Shown here one piece after another: positions 33,415-42,060 of a stretch of DNA of 64,000 nucleotides. This stretch comes from an uncultured Spirochaeta sp. (GTDB lineage Bacteria > Spirochaetota > Spirochaetia > DSM-27196 > Alkalispirochaetaceae): NCBI GenBank assembly GCA_913030605.1, contig CAJWEZ010000002.1, positions 1 to 64,000 of the forward strand, in the 5' to 3' direction. The notes below the pieces were generated by a model. It worked only from the letters and a program-made list of their open reading frames with translations. It had not been told where the DNA came from and ran no database searches. Both the position numbers and the translations under genes were made by a program. How positions within the stretch are numbered: the stretch's first letter is position 1; every line of letters begins with the position of its first letter.

Positions 33415-33892
33415 GGCGAAACGCCCCGGTCGCGGTGTTCCACACGCCGAAACTGGGCTCGCCGAAGCGTCCCATCACCTCGCCGGGGTTGGCCCACAGC
33501 GTATCGCCCACCTCGTGGACGTACTTGCGGTGATCGTGGCCGCTGAATACGGCGGCGTAGGCACCGGACCCCGCGAGCCCCCGGGCGATGTCCGGGTAGT
33601 GGTTCAGGGCGACCGCGAGGCCGTCGACGTCGAGTTCGGCCAGCTGACCGTGGAGCGTCACGTGGTCGTGTTTCGCGGCGATGACGTTGAGCAGGTGCGT
33701 GTCGCCGTCGTTGTTGCCGAACACCACGTCAATCGGTCCGGAAAACCCCTCGGCGAGCTGTGCCAGGGTGAAGGGCGCGCAGAAGTCACCGAGGAAGAAC
33801 AATCGTTCCGGGGCGTCCTCCGGCAGCCGCTTCAGGACGCGGTCCAGGTTCCATATGTTGTCGTGAATATCGCTCAGTACTGCTATCGTCAT
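33401..33892 (-). CDS. YfcE/MJ0936-type metallophosphoesterase
   Basis: This 163-residue calcineurin-like fold has the metal motifs LSDIHDN, FLGDF, VFGNNDGD and SGHDHRKY in order. AAGGAGG lies before the ATG at 33892, which opens the three-gene minus-strand operon. By family it hydrolyses phosphodiesters in the cytoplasm. Physiological substrate unknown. Confidence 0.88.
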   Translation of the reverse strand: MTIAVLSDIHDNIWNLDRVLKRLPEDAPERLFFLGDFCAPFTLAQLAEGFSGPIDVVFGNNDGDTHLLNVIAAKHDHVTLHGQLAELDVDGLAVALNHYPDIARGLAGSGAYAAVFSGHDHRKYVHEVGDTLWANPGEVMGRFGEPSFGVWNTATGAFRHVDI

Positions 33893-33909
33893 GCGTGTCC
33901 TCCTTGGTG

Positions 33910-33915
33910 TACGCT
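33910..33915 (+). promoter_or_regulatory. -10 box of leaderless rRNA methyltransferase gene
   Basis: TACGCT ends six bases before the GTG at 33922. It selects that start over an in-frame GTG at 33895, which lies before the box. Confidence 0.55.
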
Positions 33916-33921
33916 GCCGCC

Positions 33922-35244
33922 GTGCAGCCGCAGATACTACAGATTCGTCTCTCTCCAAAGGGTATCAAGCCCGTTCGCAATGGTCATCCCTGGATCTACA
34001 ATAACGCGATCGTCGGGGCTCCGGAATCGGCCCGGGTGCCGGAGGCGTCGGTCCGACGCCTGACCGGCGGCGACGCGCTCAACTGGGAGCACCAGCAGCC
34101 GGCGCTGGTGTGCGACCCCAGCGGACGCCCCCTGGGGTGGGGGACGTACAACCGGCGGTCACGGCTGGCGGTGCGCATGCTGACCACCGACATCGACGCC
34201 CCGTGGGATCGCGCGGCGTGCGCGGCGGTGGTCGCCGACGCTGTCGCCCGCCGCGGGGCGCTGCTGGCCGACGCCGGAACCACCGCCTGTCGGTTGGTGT
34301 TTGGCGAAGGGGACGGTCTGCCCGGACTGGTCGCGGACCGCTACGGCGATCTGGTGAGCGTCCAGTACTCGGCGGCGTTTGCCTGGGACAACCGCGAGAC
34401 GATCGAGGCGGCGCTGCTGGCGGCGCTTGGCGAACACGGTGTGGAGGCGCGGCTGCTGCGCACCTGGGACGAGCGCATGCGGGATCGCGAGGGTATTTCC
34501 GGCGTGCCGGCGGGAAAGGCCGGCGGCGGAGGTGCCGCGGACGGGACGGGCGCTCCCGACGACGCCACCTCCGGTGCGGTGACCGTCTCCGAGGGCGGAT
34601 TGCCGTGGCTTGTGCGCCCCGGCGCCGGCCAGAAAACGGGGCTCTTCTGCGACCAGCGCGACAATCGCCGTCGTGTGGCGGCGTGGAGCAGCGGCCGCCG
34701 TGTCCTCGACGCGTTCAGCTACCACGGCGGTTTCGGGCTCACCGCCCTCGCCGCCGGCGCCCGGGAGGTATGCTGCATCGACAGCTCCGCGGACGCGGTC
34801 GAGATGATCGGGCGGAATGCGGCGGCGCAGGAGTCGGCGGCGGCGGGTGCCCTGAGCGCCGTCCGCGGCGACGTCTTTGCCATGCTCCACGGAGAGGGCG
34901 TTCCCGGCGGGATCGCCTCCTGGGACCTGATTGTGCTCGATCCGCCGAAGCTGGTTCCCGGTCGGCGGCACCTGGAGGCGGGCCTTCGCTCGTACAAGGA
35001 TCTCAATCGACTGGTGATGCGCGACATGCACCCGGGGGCACTGCTGGCGACGTTCTCGTGTTCCGGCGCGGTATCCCGCGAGGATTTCCGGCGGATGCTC
35101 GCGTGGGCTGCGGTGGATGCCGGCCGCACGGTGCGCATTCTGGAGACGTTCGGCCAGCCGTCGGACCACCCGGTACCGCTGGCGTTTCCCGAGGCGGAGT
35201 ACCTCAAGGGCTACCTCCTGCAGGTGTCGGGCTCGCCTCGCTGA
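33922..35244 (+). CDS. rlmI: class I SAM-dependent rRNA methyltransferase, RlmI-like
   Basis: This 440-residue protein has an N-terminal PUA domain (LSPKGIKPVRNGHPWIYNNA), an EEHAD-like linker and a Rossmann methyltransferase domain (RVLDAFSYHGGFGLTALAAG, WDLIVLDPPKLV, LATFSCSGAVS). The layout is that of RlmI, which makes m5C in 23S rRNA; the NPPY-like catalytic site is DPPKL here. A Gly/Ala-rich insert near 196-220 is unusual. Leaderless GTG. Confidence 0.85.
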   Translation: MQPQILQIRLSPKGIKPVRNGHPWIYNNAIVGAPESARVPEASVRRLTGGDALNWEHQQPALVCDPSGRPLGWGTYNRRSRLAVRMLTTDIDAPWDRAACAAVVADAVARRGALLADAGTTACRLVFGEGDGLPGLVADRYGDLVSVQYSAAFAWDNRETIEAALLAALGEHGVEARLLRTWDERMRDREGISGVPAGKAGGGGAADGTGAPDDATSGAVTVSEGGLPWLVRPGAGQKTGLFCDQRDNRRRVAAWSSGRRVLDAFSYHGGFGLTALAAGAREVCCIDSSADAVEMIGRNAAAQESAAAGALSAVRGDVFAMLHGEGVPGGIASWDLIVLDPPKLVPGRRHLEAGLRSYKDLNRLVMRDMHPGALLATFSCSGAVSREDFRRMLAWAAVDAGRTVRILETFGQPSDHPVPLAFPEAEYLKGYLLQVSGSPR

Positions 35245-35316
35245 CCCCGCTGTCTCGCTGAGGCGTCCGCTGATCTGCCCGGTTGGCGGGTGATGTCATC
35301 GCCGTGAGAGACGTGC

Positions 35317-35322
35317 TACAGT
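35317..35322 (+). promoter_or_regulatory. -10 box of leaderless glycosidase gene
   Basis: TACAGT ends seven bases before the ATG at 35330. There is no ribosome binding site. Confidence 0.6.
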
Positions 35323-35329
35323 CGCCGGC

Positions 35330-36952
35330 ATGACGAGTGTGCTCATACGCCGGGCAGCGGTTGCGCTGCTCGTAGTGATATCCGCGGGGCTGCAGGCGGC
35401 CCCCGTCGAGGACTTCCAGGTCGAACCGACGGCGCTGCTGGTGCAGCTGAACGGAACCGACGGGCTTCAGGAGAACGACGCGCTCCGGGAGGCAACCGGT
35501 CGTAACACCTACCTGACCAGTGCCGCCGTCTCGCCGCGGGACCCGTCACGCCTGCTGGTGGCGACGACCTTTCAGGGCCTCTACGAAACGCGTGACGGCG
35601 GTACGACCTGGATTGATGTCGGTGACAGCCCCGCCGGGCGTCCCCTGTACCGCGGCAACGGGTTCTACGAGGATCTGGCCGCGGCTGCCTACGACCCGCA
35701 GGACGCCACGGTGATCTGGGTGGAGTACGCCCAGGGGAACGAGCTTGTGGCGGTGGATCGAACCACCGGCGAAGTCCGCGACCTGCCCGCCGATCGCGGC
35801 CGGGTGGCACTCCGGGCGGCTCGCCGGGCCCCGCGGCCGCCGGTACCGGAGAACACCGCCGACCGCCGTCGCCGCCGCGCCCTGGCGGCGGACCACGTGT
35901 CGTTCTACCTCTCGCCGTGGCAGATGGAAGCGGATCGCCTGGCGGCCCACATGGAGTTCGCCCGGGAGCAGGGCATGAGCGCGGTGGTGATCGACTTCAA
36001 GGATGACTTTGGTCGGATCGCCTACAACTCGCAGCTCGAACTGCCGCGCGAGATCGGTGCGGTGCGTGGATACTTCGATGCCCGCCGTGTGATCGATACC
36101 GTCCACGAGGCGGGGTTGTACCTGATCGCGCGGGTGGTCGTCTTCAAGGACCGACAGCTCTACGGCTACGACAACAACCGCTACGCGCTCTGGGATCAGC
36201 GACGCGACGCCCCGTGGGGCGTGTTCCGCACCGAGACCGACGAGGACACCGGTGAAGAGGTGACCCGCCAGGTGGAGCACTGGGTGGACCCGTTTTCCGA
36301 GGACGTATGGGAATACAACATCTCGATCGCCCGGGAGCTCGAGGACCTCGGCGTGGACGAGATCCAGTTCGACTACATTCGAACGCCCGCCGATGGCCGG
36401 GTGGGCGATATCGTCTACCGCTTCCACGACGGCAGCCCGGCGCTCGCAAACGACGATCCGTACCGCGACGACCGCGTCGAGGCGCTTTCGGGGTTCCTGG
36501 CACGGGCGCGGGAAGAGGTATCGCTGCCGATCGGTATCGATGTGTTCGGCTTTAACGGCTGGTACCGAATGAGCTATCTGGGACAGGACATTGCGGCGCT
36601 CTCGAGTTACGTGGACGTGATTTCCCCCATGCTGTACCCCTCGCACTTTCCGCGGGAGTTTCTCGGCGACCTGCCGTACCTGGACTGGGCGGAGACGCTC
36701 TACCGCGAAGGGGTCTCCCGCGGCCGCCGAATCACCGGCGACGCGGTCCTCATCCGGCCCTACGTACAGTCGTTTCTGATCGGTGGCGAACTACGGTTCG
36801 AGGAGCCCAGGTATACGGCGTACCTCAAGCACCAGATTCGCGGCGCGCAGGCGGGCGGGGCGAGCGGGTTCACGCTGTGGAACTTCTCCGGTCGGTACTA
36901 CATGGTCTCTCAGGGGCTCTGGTTTGACGACTCCCAGGCGGAGGCCCGATAG
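35330..36952 (+). CDS. secreted DUF4015-type glycoside hydrolase with N-terminal BNR-like repeats
   Basis: This 540-residue protein has a signal peptide (about 1-24, ending GLQAA). A short propeller-like region follows (LVATTFQGLYETRDGGTTW). A TIM-barrel-like C-terminal domain holds VSFYLSPWQMEADRL, VVIDFKDDFGRIAYNS and LGVDEIQFDYIRTPADG (a likely acidic catalytic residue). This is the DUF4015 putative glycosidase family. It is followed without a gap by a membrane transporter gene, suggesting coupled export or processing of a cell-surface glycan. Confidence 0.8.
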   Translation: MTSVLIRRAAVALLVVISAGLQAAPVEDFQVEPTALLVQLNGTDGLQENDALREATGRNTYLTSAAVSPRDPSRLLVATTFQGLYETRDGGTTWIDVGDSPAGRPLYRGNGFYEDLAAAAYDPQDATVIWVEYAQGNELVAVDRTTGEVRDLPADRGRVALRAARRAPRPPVPENTADRRRRRALAADHVSFYLSPWQMEADRLAAHMEFAREQGMSAVVIDFKDDFGRIAYNSQLELPREIGAVRGYFDARRVIDTVHEAGLYLIARVVVFKDRQLYGYDNNRYALWDQRRDAPWGVFRTETDEDTGEEVTRQVEHWVDPFSEDVWEYNISIARELEDLGVDEIQFDYIRTPADGRVGDIVYRFHDGSPALANDDPYRDDRVEALSGFLARAREEVSLPIGIDVFGFNGWYRMSYLGQDIAALSSYVDVISPMLYPSHFPREFLGDLPYLDWAETLYREGVSRGRRITGDAVLIRPYVQSFLIGGELRFEEPRYTAYLKHQIRGAQAGGASGFTLWNFSGRYYMVSQGLWFDDSQAEAR

Positions 36953-38320
36953 GTGGCTGAGAGGCGCCCGACCGATTCCGCGCCGACGATAACCTGGAGC
37001 ATCCTGTGGGTGTTCTGGCTGCCGCTGGCGCTCATGTGGATTCTCATGGGGTTCGAGCAGCCGGCGCTCAACGGTGTGATCGCCCGTCTGCCGAACGCCC
37101 CGATTCACCTCGCAGCATTCGAAGTCGCCTTCGGCCTGGCGCTGGTGATCGAGAGTCCGATCCTGCAGATGCTTTCGGCGGCAACGGCGCTGGTGGTCGG
37201 AAAGCGGTCCTACCGCTCCATGTTGCGCTTTATGCAGGCGTGGGCCGTGGGACTGACGGTGGCGCACATCGTCCTCAGCCGACCGGCGGTGTTCTTCTGG
37301 GTGACCGAGTCGGTGCTGGGGGTCCATCCCGAGGTTGTGGTGCCGGCACAGCAGGTCTTCACCGTCCTGATTCCGTTCGCCGGCATGGTCGGGCTGCGAC
37401 GGCTGTGGCAGGGAGCGCTGATTCGCGCCGGCGAGACCGGTCTGGTCGCCCGCACGATGGTGATTCGGCTGTTCGTCACCGTTGGCGGCCTGGCGGCGGG
37501 GCTGGTGTGGCACCGACTGGCACCGGAAACCTCGCCGGCGGGACATCTCGTGGGGGGCGGATCGCTGGTTCTCGGGGTGATCGCCGGCGCTGCGGCGTCG
37601 TGGTGGTACTTTCGGCGTCGGGTTGCGCCGGAGCTCACCGAGGGACCCGGCGACACCGTGAAGACGATCGGCGAACTGATGGCGTTCTACATCCCACTGT
37701 CGCTGACCTCGATCATGCTGCTGGTGTCGCGGCCGGTACTCGCCTTCGGTATCAGCCGTTCGATCCAGCCGCTCCTGTCGCTGGCGGCGTGGCCGGTGGT
37801 ACAGAGCCTGCTGTTCATCTTTACATCGGTTGCTCTCTCGTACCAGGAGGCGGTGGTCGCCAAGATGGGGGAGAGTCAGGGCAACGAGGGACTGCTGCGC
37901 CGTTTCGGGCTGCTCCTGGGACTCTCGCTGACCGGATTGCTGGCGATCATGAGTTTCTCGCCCGCCTCCACCGTCTGGTTCACCAGCGTCGCGGGTCTGA
38001 CTCCGGACCTGGTGGCGGTTGCGCGGCCGGCGATGATGATTCTGGTGGGGATGCCGATGATCGTGACGATCCGCTCGTACTTCAGTGGAGTTCTGGTGTC
38101 GCGGGACCGGACCGGGATTCTGGGGGTTTCCGTGGCGGCCAACACCGGTGTGCTCCTGCTGCTGGTGTTTCTGCTGCCGTCGGCGACGACGCTGTCGGGG
38201 GCGCAGGTCGCGGCCACCGCGTTCTTCAGCGCCAATCTGTCGCAGCTGCTCGTGTTGTGGTACGGCCAGTACCGCGCCGCCCGCCGACTGGCGCGACGGG
38301 CTCTGCAGCCGACGGTCTGA
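36953..38320 (+). CDS. MATE/MOP-superfamily transporter-like membrane protein
   Basis: This 455-residue protein has about twelve membrane segments and two-fold organisation: FWLPLALMWILMGFEQPAL at the N-terminus and FYIPLSLTSIMLLVSRPVLAF at the middle. It resembles MOP-superfamily exporters (MATE, or ANK-like). GTG start directly after the preceding stop, with GGAGG inside the upstream gene. Its cargo may be linked to the upstream secreted glycosidase; that is inference. Confidence 0.7.
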   Translation: MAERRPTDSAPTITWSILWVFWLPLALMWILMGFEQPALNGVIARLPNAPIHLAAFEVAFGLALVIESPILQMLSAATALVVGKRSYRSMLRFMQAWAVGLTVAHIVLSRPAVFFWVTESVLGVHPEVVVPAQQVFTVLIPFAGMVGLRRLWQGALIRAGETGLVARTMVIRLFVTVGGLAAGLVWHRLAPETSPAGHLVGGGSLVLGVIAGAAASWWYFRRRVAPELTEGPGDTVKTIGELMAFYIPLSLTSIMLLVSRPVLAFGISRSIQPLLSLAAWPVVQSLLFIFTSVALSYQEAVVAKMGESQGNEGLLRRFGLLLGLSLTGLLAIMSFSPASTVWFTSVAGLTPDLVAVARPAMMILVGMPMIVTIRSYFSGVLVSRDRTGILGVSVAANTGVLLLLVFLLPSATTLSGAQVAATAFFSANLSQLLVLWYGQYRAARRLARRALQPTV

Positions 38321-38347
38321 GGGCGGCCGCGCCCGTCGCCACCGCCG

Positions 38348-38932
38348 CTACTGAGCCAGGCTCCGTTTGTGGAAGCGCACCACCATGTGCACCACGGCGG
38401 GGCCGCCTCCGAGATTCTCTATGTCGTGTTCCACATCACACTGGTAGCGGATGAAGTCTCCCTCCTCCAGCGTCGCGTCGCGGTCGCCGGCGCGGACGCG
38501 GATCTGCCCATCGATAACGGTGAGGAACTCCTCGGTGTGCGGAAAGTGCGGTGCCGAACGCAGTGCACCGCCCGGGGCAAAAGTCAGCAGGTACATCTCC
38601 AGGTCCTCAACCATCTGAACCGGCGTGAGCACCCGGATGTGGAGTCCTTCCTCGTCCGTGTCGAGGACCGTGATGTTGTCCCGCCGGGTAAGGTGAAACT
38701 TGCGGACGGGGCCCTCGCTGCCGGCGAGCAGCCCGTTGATCTCCACATTGAGGCCCTGGGCGATCTTCCAGACGGTGGCGACCGTGGGGTTCACCTTCTC
38801 AGCCTCGATCTGCGAGAGCATCGCCTTGGAGACGCCGCTGCGCTCGGCGAGGACGTCGAGGGTGAGGCCGTTTTCGCGCCGAATGCGGCGGATGTTCGCC
38901 CCGATGAGTGGTGGTGACTGGGAATTATCCAT
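38348..38932 (-). CDS. XRE-family regulator with C-terminal cupin domain
   Basis: This 194-residue protein has an N-terminal helix-turn-helix (GLTLDVLAERSGVSKAMLSQ, then AEKVNPTVATVWKIAQGL) and a C-terminal cupin (PHTEEFLTVIDGQIRVRAGD, LEEGDFIRYQCDVEHDIENL). Members bind a small molecule in the cupin and control neighbouring catabolic genes. GGAG lies before the ATG at 38932. It is divergent from the threonine catabolism operon, and a palindrome overlaps that operon's -10 box. Confidence 0.9.
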   Translation of the reverse strand: MDNSQSPPLIGANIRRIRRENGLTLDVLAERSGVSKAMLSQIEAEKVNPTVATVWKIAQGLNVEINGLLAGSEGPVRKFHLTRRDNITVLDTDEEGLHIRVLTPVQMVEDLEMYLLTFAPGGALRSAPHFPHTEEFLTVIDGQIRVRAGDRDATLEEGDFIRYQCDVEHDIENLGGGPAVVHMVVRFHKRSLAQ

Positions 38933-38960
38933 GACGTTCTCCGCGATGAACCAACTGTTT

Positions 38961-38989
38961 TTGACACGTCCGGTCCAACGGCGTACACT
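38961..38989 (+). promoter_or_regulatory. promoter of the tdh-kbl operon
   Basis: TTGACA (38961-38966), 17 bases, TACACT (38984-38989). Transcription should start near 38996, giving a leader of about 74 bases before the ATG at 39070. Confidence 0.88.
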
Positions 38990-38998
38990 ATAGTGAAC
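38983..38998. promoter_or_regulatory. candidate operator for the XRE-cupin regulator
   Basis: GTACACTATAGTGAAC is a 16-base near-perfect palindrome (14 of 16 positions; core CACTATAGTG perfect). It covers the -10 box and start point. A second inverted repeat with CGCCGT/ACGGCG arms lies just downstream (38998-39023). Confidence 0.65.
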
Positions 38999-39069
38999 GC
39001 CGTGTTTAATATATTGTACGGCGACCGGGGGATGCTGTCAAACCACAGTATACCCGGCGGAGGACGGCG

Positions 39070-40050
39070 ATGGAACGGATACTGATAACCGGCGCGCTCG
39101 GACAGCTTGGCAGCGAGATCGCGGCGTTTCTGCGGGGGGAGTACGGCGCCCGGGAGGTGGTCTGTACGGATATTCGTGACGACCCGAGCGGAGACCGCGC
39201 CGAGTCCGGGCCGTTCTACCGATTCGACGTCCGCGACGGCGAGCGGCTGGCGGAGGTCGTGCGGCGCCACCGTATCGACACCGTGTACCACCTGGCGGCG
39301 CTGCTGTCGGCGACGGCGGAGGCGCGGCCGACGGAGGCGTGGGACCTGAACATGGGTGGTCTGGCCACCGTGCTGGAGGTAGCGCGCGAGACGGGCTGCG
39401 CCGTGTTCACGCCCAGTTCCATCGGTTCCTTCGGACCCAACACGCCCAAGGACTGGACGCCGCAGGATACGCTGCAACGACCGACCTCGATGTACGGTGT
39501 GACGAAGGTCGCCGGCGAGCTGCTGTGTGACTACTACTTTCACCGCTTTGGCGTTGACACCCGCGGACTGCGCTATCCCGGGCTGATCTCCAACCGAACG
39601 CTCCCCGGCGGCGGGACCACGGACTACGCGGTGGACATTTTCTACGAAGCGGTGCGTCACGGCCGCTACACCTGCTTCCTCAAGGGCGACACCTACCTCG
39701 ACATGATGTACATGCCCGACGCCGTGAAGGCGGCGGTGGAATTGATGGACGCCGACCCCGGGCGCCTGCGCCACCGCAACGCGTTCAACGTCACCGCCAT
39801 GAGTTTCTGCCCCGAGGATCTGGCGGCGTACATCCGCCGCTACATCCCGGCGTTCGAGATCGATTACCACGTGGACCCGGTGCGGCAGGCGATTGCACAC
39901 TCGTGGCCCAACAACATGGAGGACTACGCCGCCCGCGTGGAGTGGGGCTGGAATCCGGAGTACGACCTTGACCGGATGACGCGTGATATGCTGACGGTGC
40001 TGTCGGCACGATTGGAGGATGCACACTATGTTTGGCACGATGCGGGATGA
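39070..40050 (+). CDS. SDR-type L-threonine 3-dehydrogenase-like NAD-dependent epimerase/dehydratase
   Basis: This 326-residue extended SDR has the NAD loop TGALGQLGSE, the acidic end of strand 2 (TDIRDD), the catalytic Thr/Ser-Tyr-Lys set (TPSSIGSFGPNTPK, then TSMYGVTKVAGE) and RYPGLIS. It matches the short-chain class of threonine dehydrogenases. With the Kbl gene that overlaps its 3' end it would convert threonine to 2-amino-3-ketobutyrate and then to glycine plus acetyl-CoA. GGAGG precedes the ATG. Confidence 0.85.
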   Translation: MERILITGALGQLGSEIAAFLRGEYGAREVVCTDIRDDPSGDRAESGPFYRFDVRDGERLAEVVRRHRIDTVYHLAALLSATAEARPTEAWDLNMGGLATVLEVARETGCAVFTPSSIGSFGPNTPKDWTPQDTLQRPTSMYGVTKVAGELLCDYYFHRFGVDTRGLRYPGLISNRTLPGGGTTDYAVDIFYEAVRHGRYTCFLKGDTYLDMMYMPDAVKAAVELMDADPGRLRHRNAFNVTAMSFCPEDLAAYIRRYIPAFEIDYHVDPVRQAIAHSWPNNMEDYAARVEWGWNPEYDLDRMTRDMLTVLSARLEDAHYVWHDAG

Positions 40051-41245
40051 GCTGCGGACGCAGCTGGACGAGCTGAGGCGGGACGGGCTCTACAAGGAGG
40101 AGCGGATCCTCGCCTCTCCGCAGGACGCGACGATCCAGGTTCGCACGCGCGACGGCGGGACCGCCGAGGTCGTGAACTTCTGCGCCAACAACTATCTGGG
40201 ACTCGCCAACCATCCGGCGCTGCAGGAGGCGGCGGCCCGGGCGGTGTCGGAGTGGGGGAACGGCTTCGCGTCGGTTCGGTTCATTTGCGGGACCAGCGAC
40301 CTGCACCGAACGCTTGAGCGCCGCGTTTCGGAGTTTCTGGGCACGGAGGACACGATCCTCTTCGCCGCCGCCTTCGACGCCAACGGCGGGGTGTTCGAGC
40401 CGTTGCTGGGGGAAGAGGACGCGATCGTCTCCGACGCTCTCAACCACGCCTCGATCATCGACGGCGTACGCCTGTGCAAGGCGGCACGGTACCGCTACGC
40501 CCACGCCGACATCGACGACCTGCGCGTGCAGTTGCGCGCCGCCCGCGACGCCGGCGCCCGGCGCATCCTGATCGCCACGGATGGTGTGTTTTCCATGGAC
40601 GGTGACATCGCGCCGCTGCCGGGCATCGTTGCCGCCGCCGAGGAGTTTGAGGCACTGGTGATGGTGGACGACTGTCACGCCACCGGGTATCTCGGCGCCA
40701 CCGGTCGTGGAACGATGGAACACTTCGGTCTGGAGGGGCGTATCGACATCGTGACAACGACGTTCGGGAAGGCGCTGGGTGGTGCCTCCGGTGGGTGTGT
40801 CAGCGGCCGCGCCGAGATCGTTGAGCTTCTGCGGCAACGGTCGCGGCCCTACCTGTTCAGCAATACCCTGGCGCCGGCGATCGCCGGTGCGACGATTCGC
40901 GCCCTGGACCTGGTCGAGGAGGAACCCGAGCGCCTGCGGCGCCCGGTTGCCCACGCCGCCACCTTCTCTTCGCGGTTGCGGGAGGTCGGGTTCGACGTCC
41001 TGCCCACGGAGACGGCGATCGTGCCGGTGATGATCTACGACGAACCCAAAGCGCTGGCGCTTGCCGATCGTCTCCTCGAGCGCGGCATCTACGTGATCGG
41101 CTTCGCGTACCCGGTCGTGCCCCGCGGACGAGCCCGCATCCGGGTGCAGATGTCCGCCGCCCACAGCTCGGACCAGGTCCACGCCGCGGCGGAGGCGTTC
41201 ATCGCCGAGGGACGCGCCATGGGCATCATACCGGAGGCGGAGTGA
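40028..41245 (+). CDS. kbl: 2-amino-3-ketobutyrate CoA ligase (glycine C-acetyltransferase)
   Basis: This 405-residue alpha-oxoamine synthase has the PLP lysine K248 in TTTFGKALGG, the SDALNHASIIDG and MVDDCHATGYLG blocks and NYLGLANHP near the start. The length and motifs fit Kbl rather than BioF or HemA. The ATG at 40028 is nine bases after GGAGG; the ATG at 40019 is too close. It overlaps the upstream dehydrogenase by 23 bases, supporting a joint threonine-to-glycine pathway. Confidence 0.92.
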   Translation: MFGTMRDELRTQLDELRRDGLYKEERILASPQDATIQVRTRDGGTAEVVNFCANNYLGLANHPALQEAAARAVSEWGNGFASVRFICGTSDLHRTLERRVSEFLGTEDTILFAAAFDANGGVFEPLLGEEDAIVSDALNHASIIDGVRLCKAARYRYAHADIDDLRVQLRAARDAGARRILIATDGVFSMDGDIAPLPGIVAAAEEFEALVMVDDCHATGYLGATGRGTMEHFGLEGRIDIVTTTFGKALGGASGGCVSGRAEIVELLRQRSRPYLFSNTLAPAIAGATIRALDLVEEEPERLRRPVAHAATFSSRLREVGFDVLPTETAIVPVMIYDEPKALALADRLLERGIYVIGFAYPVVPRGRARIRVQMSAAHSSDQVHAAAEAFIAEGRAMGIIPEAE

Positions 41246-41955
41246 GGGGGCAGGAACCGTACTCGATCCTCGCCGCGTTCTACGATGGCGGGTGGAGCGA
41301 CTACAGCGAGTACGCCGCGGAACTGATCGGTCGGCTCGAGGAGGAGAGCCGCCGGCACTTCGACTCCGTCTGCGACGCCGCCTGCGGTACCGGTCTGTTC
41401 CTGCAGCACCTGGACGACGGCGATCGGCACCTCGCGGGTTACGACCGGTCGCCTCAGATGGTGGATCTGGCGCGGGCCCGGGTTCCGCGGGCGGAGATCC
41501 TGGAAGGCGATCTGCGCGACGAGCCGCCGTGTGGCGGCCCCTTCGAACTCGTGACGTGCCTGTACGATTCGCTCAACTATCTGACGAAACCGGAGGAGCT
41601 GCGACGCTTCTTTGAACACTCCCGCGGTATCGCCGCCGCCGACGGTGTTCTGGTCGTGGACCTCAACGATGCGCTCATGTACCGCGACCGCGACGGCACC
41701 GTACACCACCGGCTGATCGACGGCGTGGGAATCCGTGAACGCCTCGAATGGGACCCCGGTCCGCCGCCGATCGCCACAACCACATTCGACTTCCCCGGCG
41801 GCCGCGAAGCTCACGTGCAGCGCGCATGGGACGCCGACGAAGTGGAGCCGATGATCGAGGCTGCAGGCTGGCGCATGCTGGATTCCATGGACGTGGTGGA
41901 CGACGATGACGACTCCCGCAGCGGGAAGATCGTCTACATCGCCGTGGCCGACTGA
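41242..41955 (+). CDS. class I SAM-dependent methyltransferase
   Basis: This 237-residue protein has a Rossmann methyltransferase core: CDAACGTGLFLQHL (motif I), GYDRSPQMVDLARAR (motif II), LVTCLYDSLNYL (motif IV). GTG start overlaps the kbl stop (GTGA), so it is the third gene of the threonine operon. It may methylate a small molecule; the substrate cannot be read. Confidence 0.82.
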   Translation: MRGQEPYSILAAFYDGGWSDYSEYAAELIGRLEEESRRHFDSVCDAACGTGLFLQHLDDGDRHLAGYDRSPQMVDLARARVPRAEILEGDLRDEPPCGGPFELVTCLYDSLNYLTKPEELRRFFEHSRGIAAADGVLVVDLNDALMYRDRDGTVHHRLIDGVGIRERLEWDPGPPPIATTTFDFPGGREAHVQRAWDADEVEPMIEAAGWRMLDSMDVVDDDDDSRSGKIVYIAVAD

Positions 41956-42047
41956 ACCGTGTGCTGCGGTCGCGGGGATCGTGGCTCGAAGCGTTCGGCG
42001 GTCGACAGGTCCCGGTCTCTGTGGGTGCCACCGGCCCCGAGGTGTAG

Positions 42048-42053
42048 TACATT
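42048..42053 (+). promoter_or_regulatory. -10 box of leaderless M15 peptidase gene
   Basis: TACATT ends seven bases before the GTG at 42061. It excludes the open codons further upstream as part of the gene. Confidence 0.6.
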
Positions 42054-42060
42054 CCTGAGC

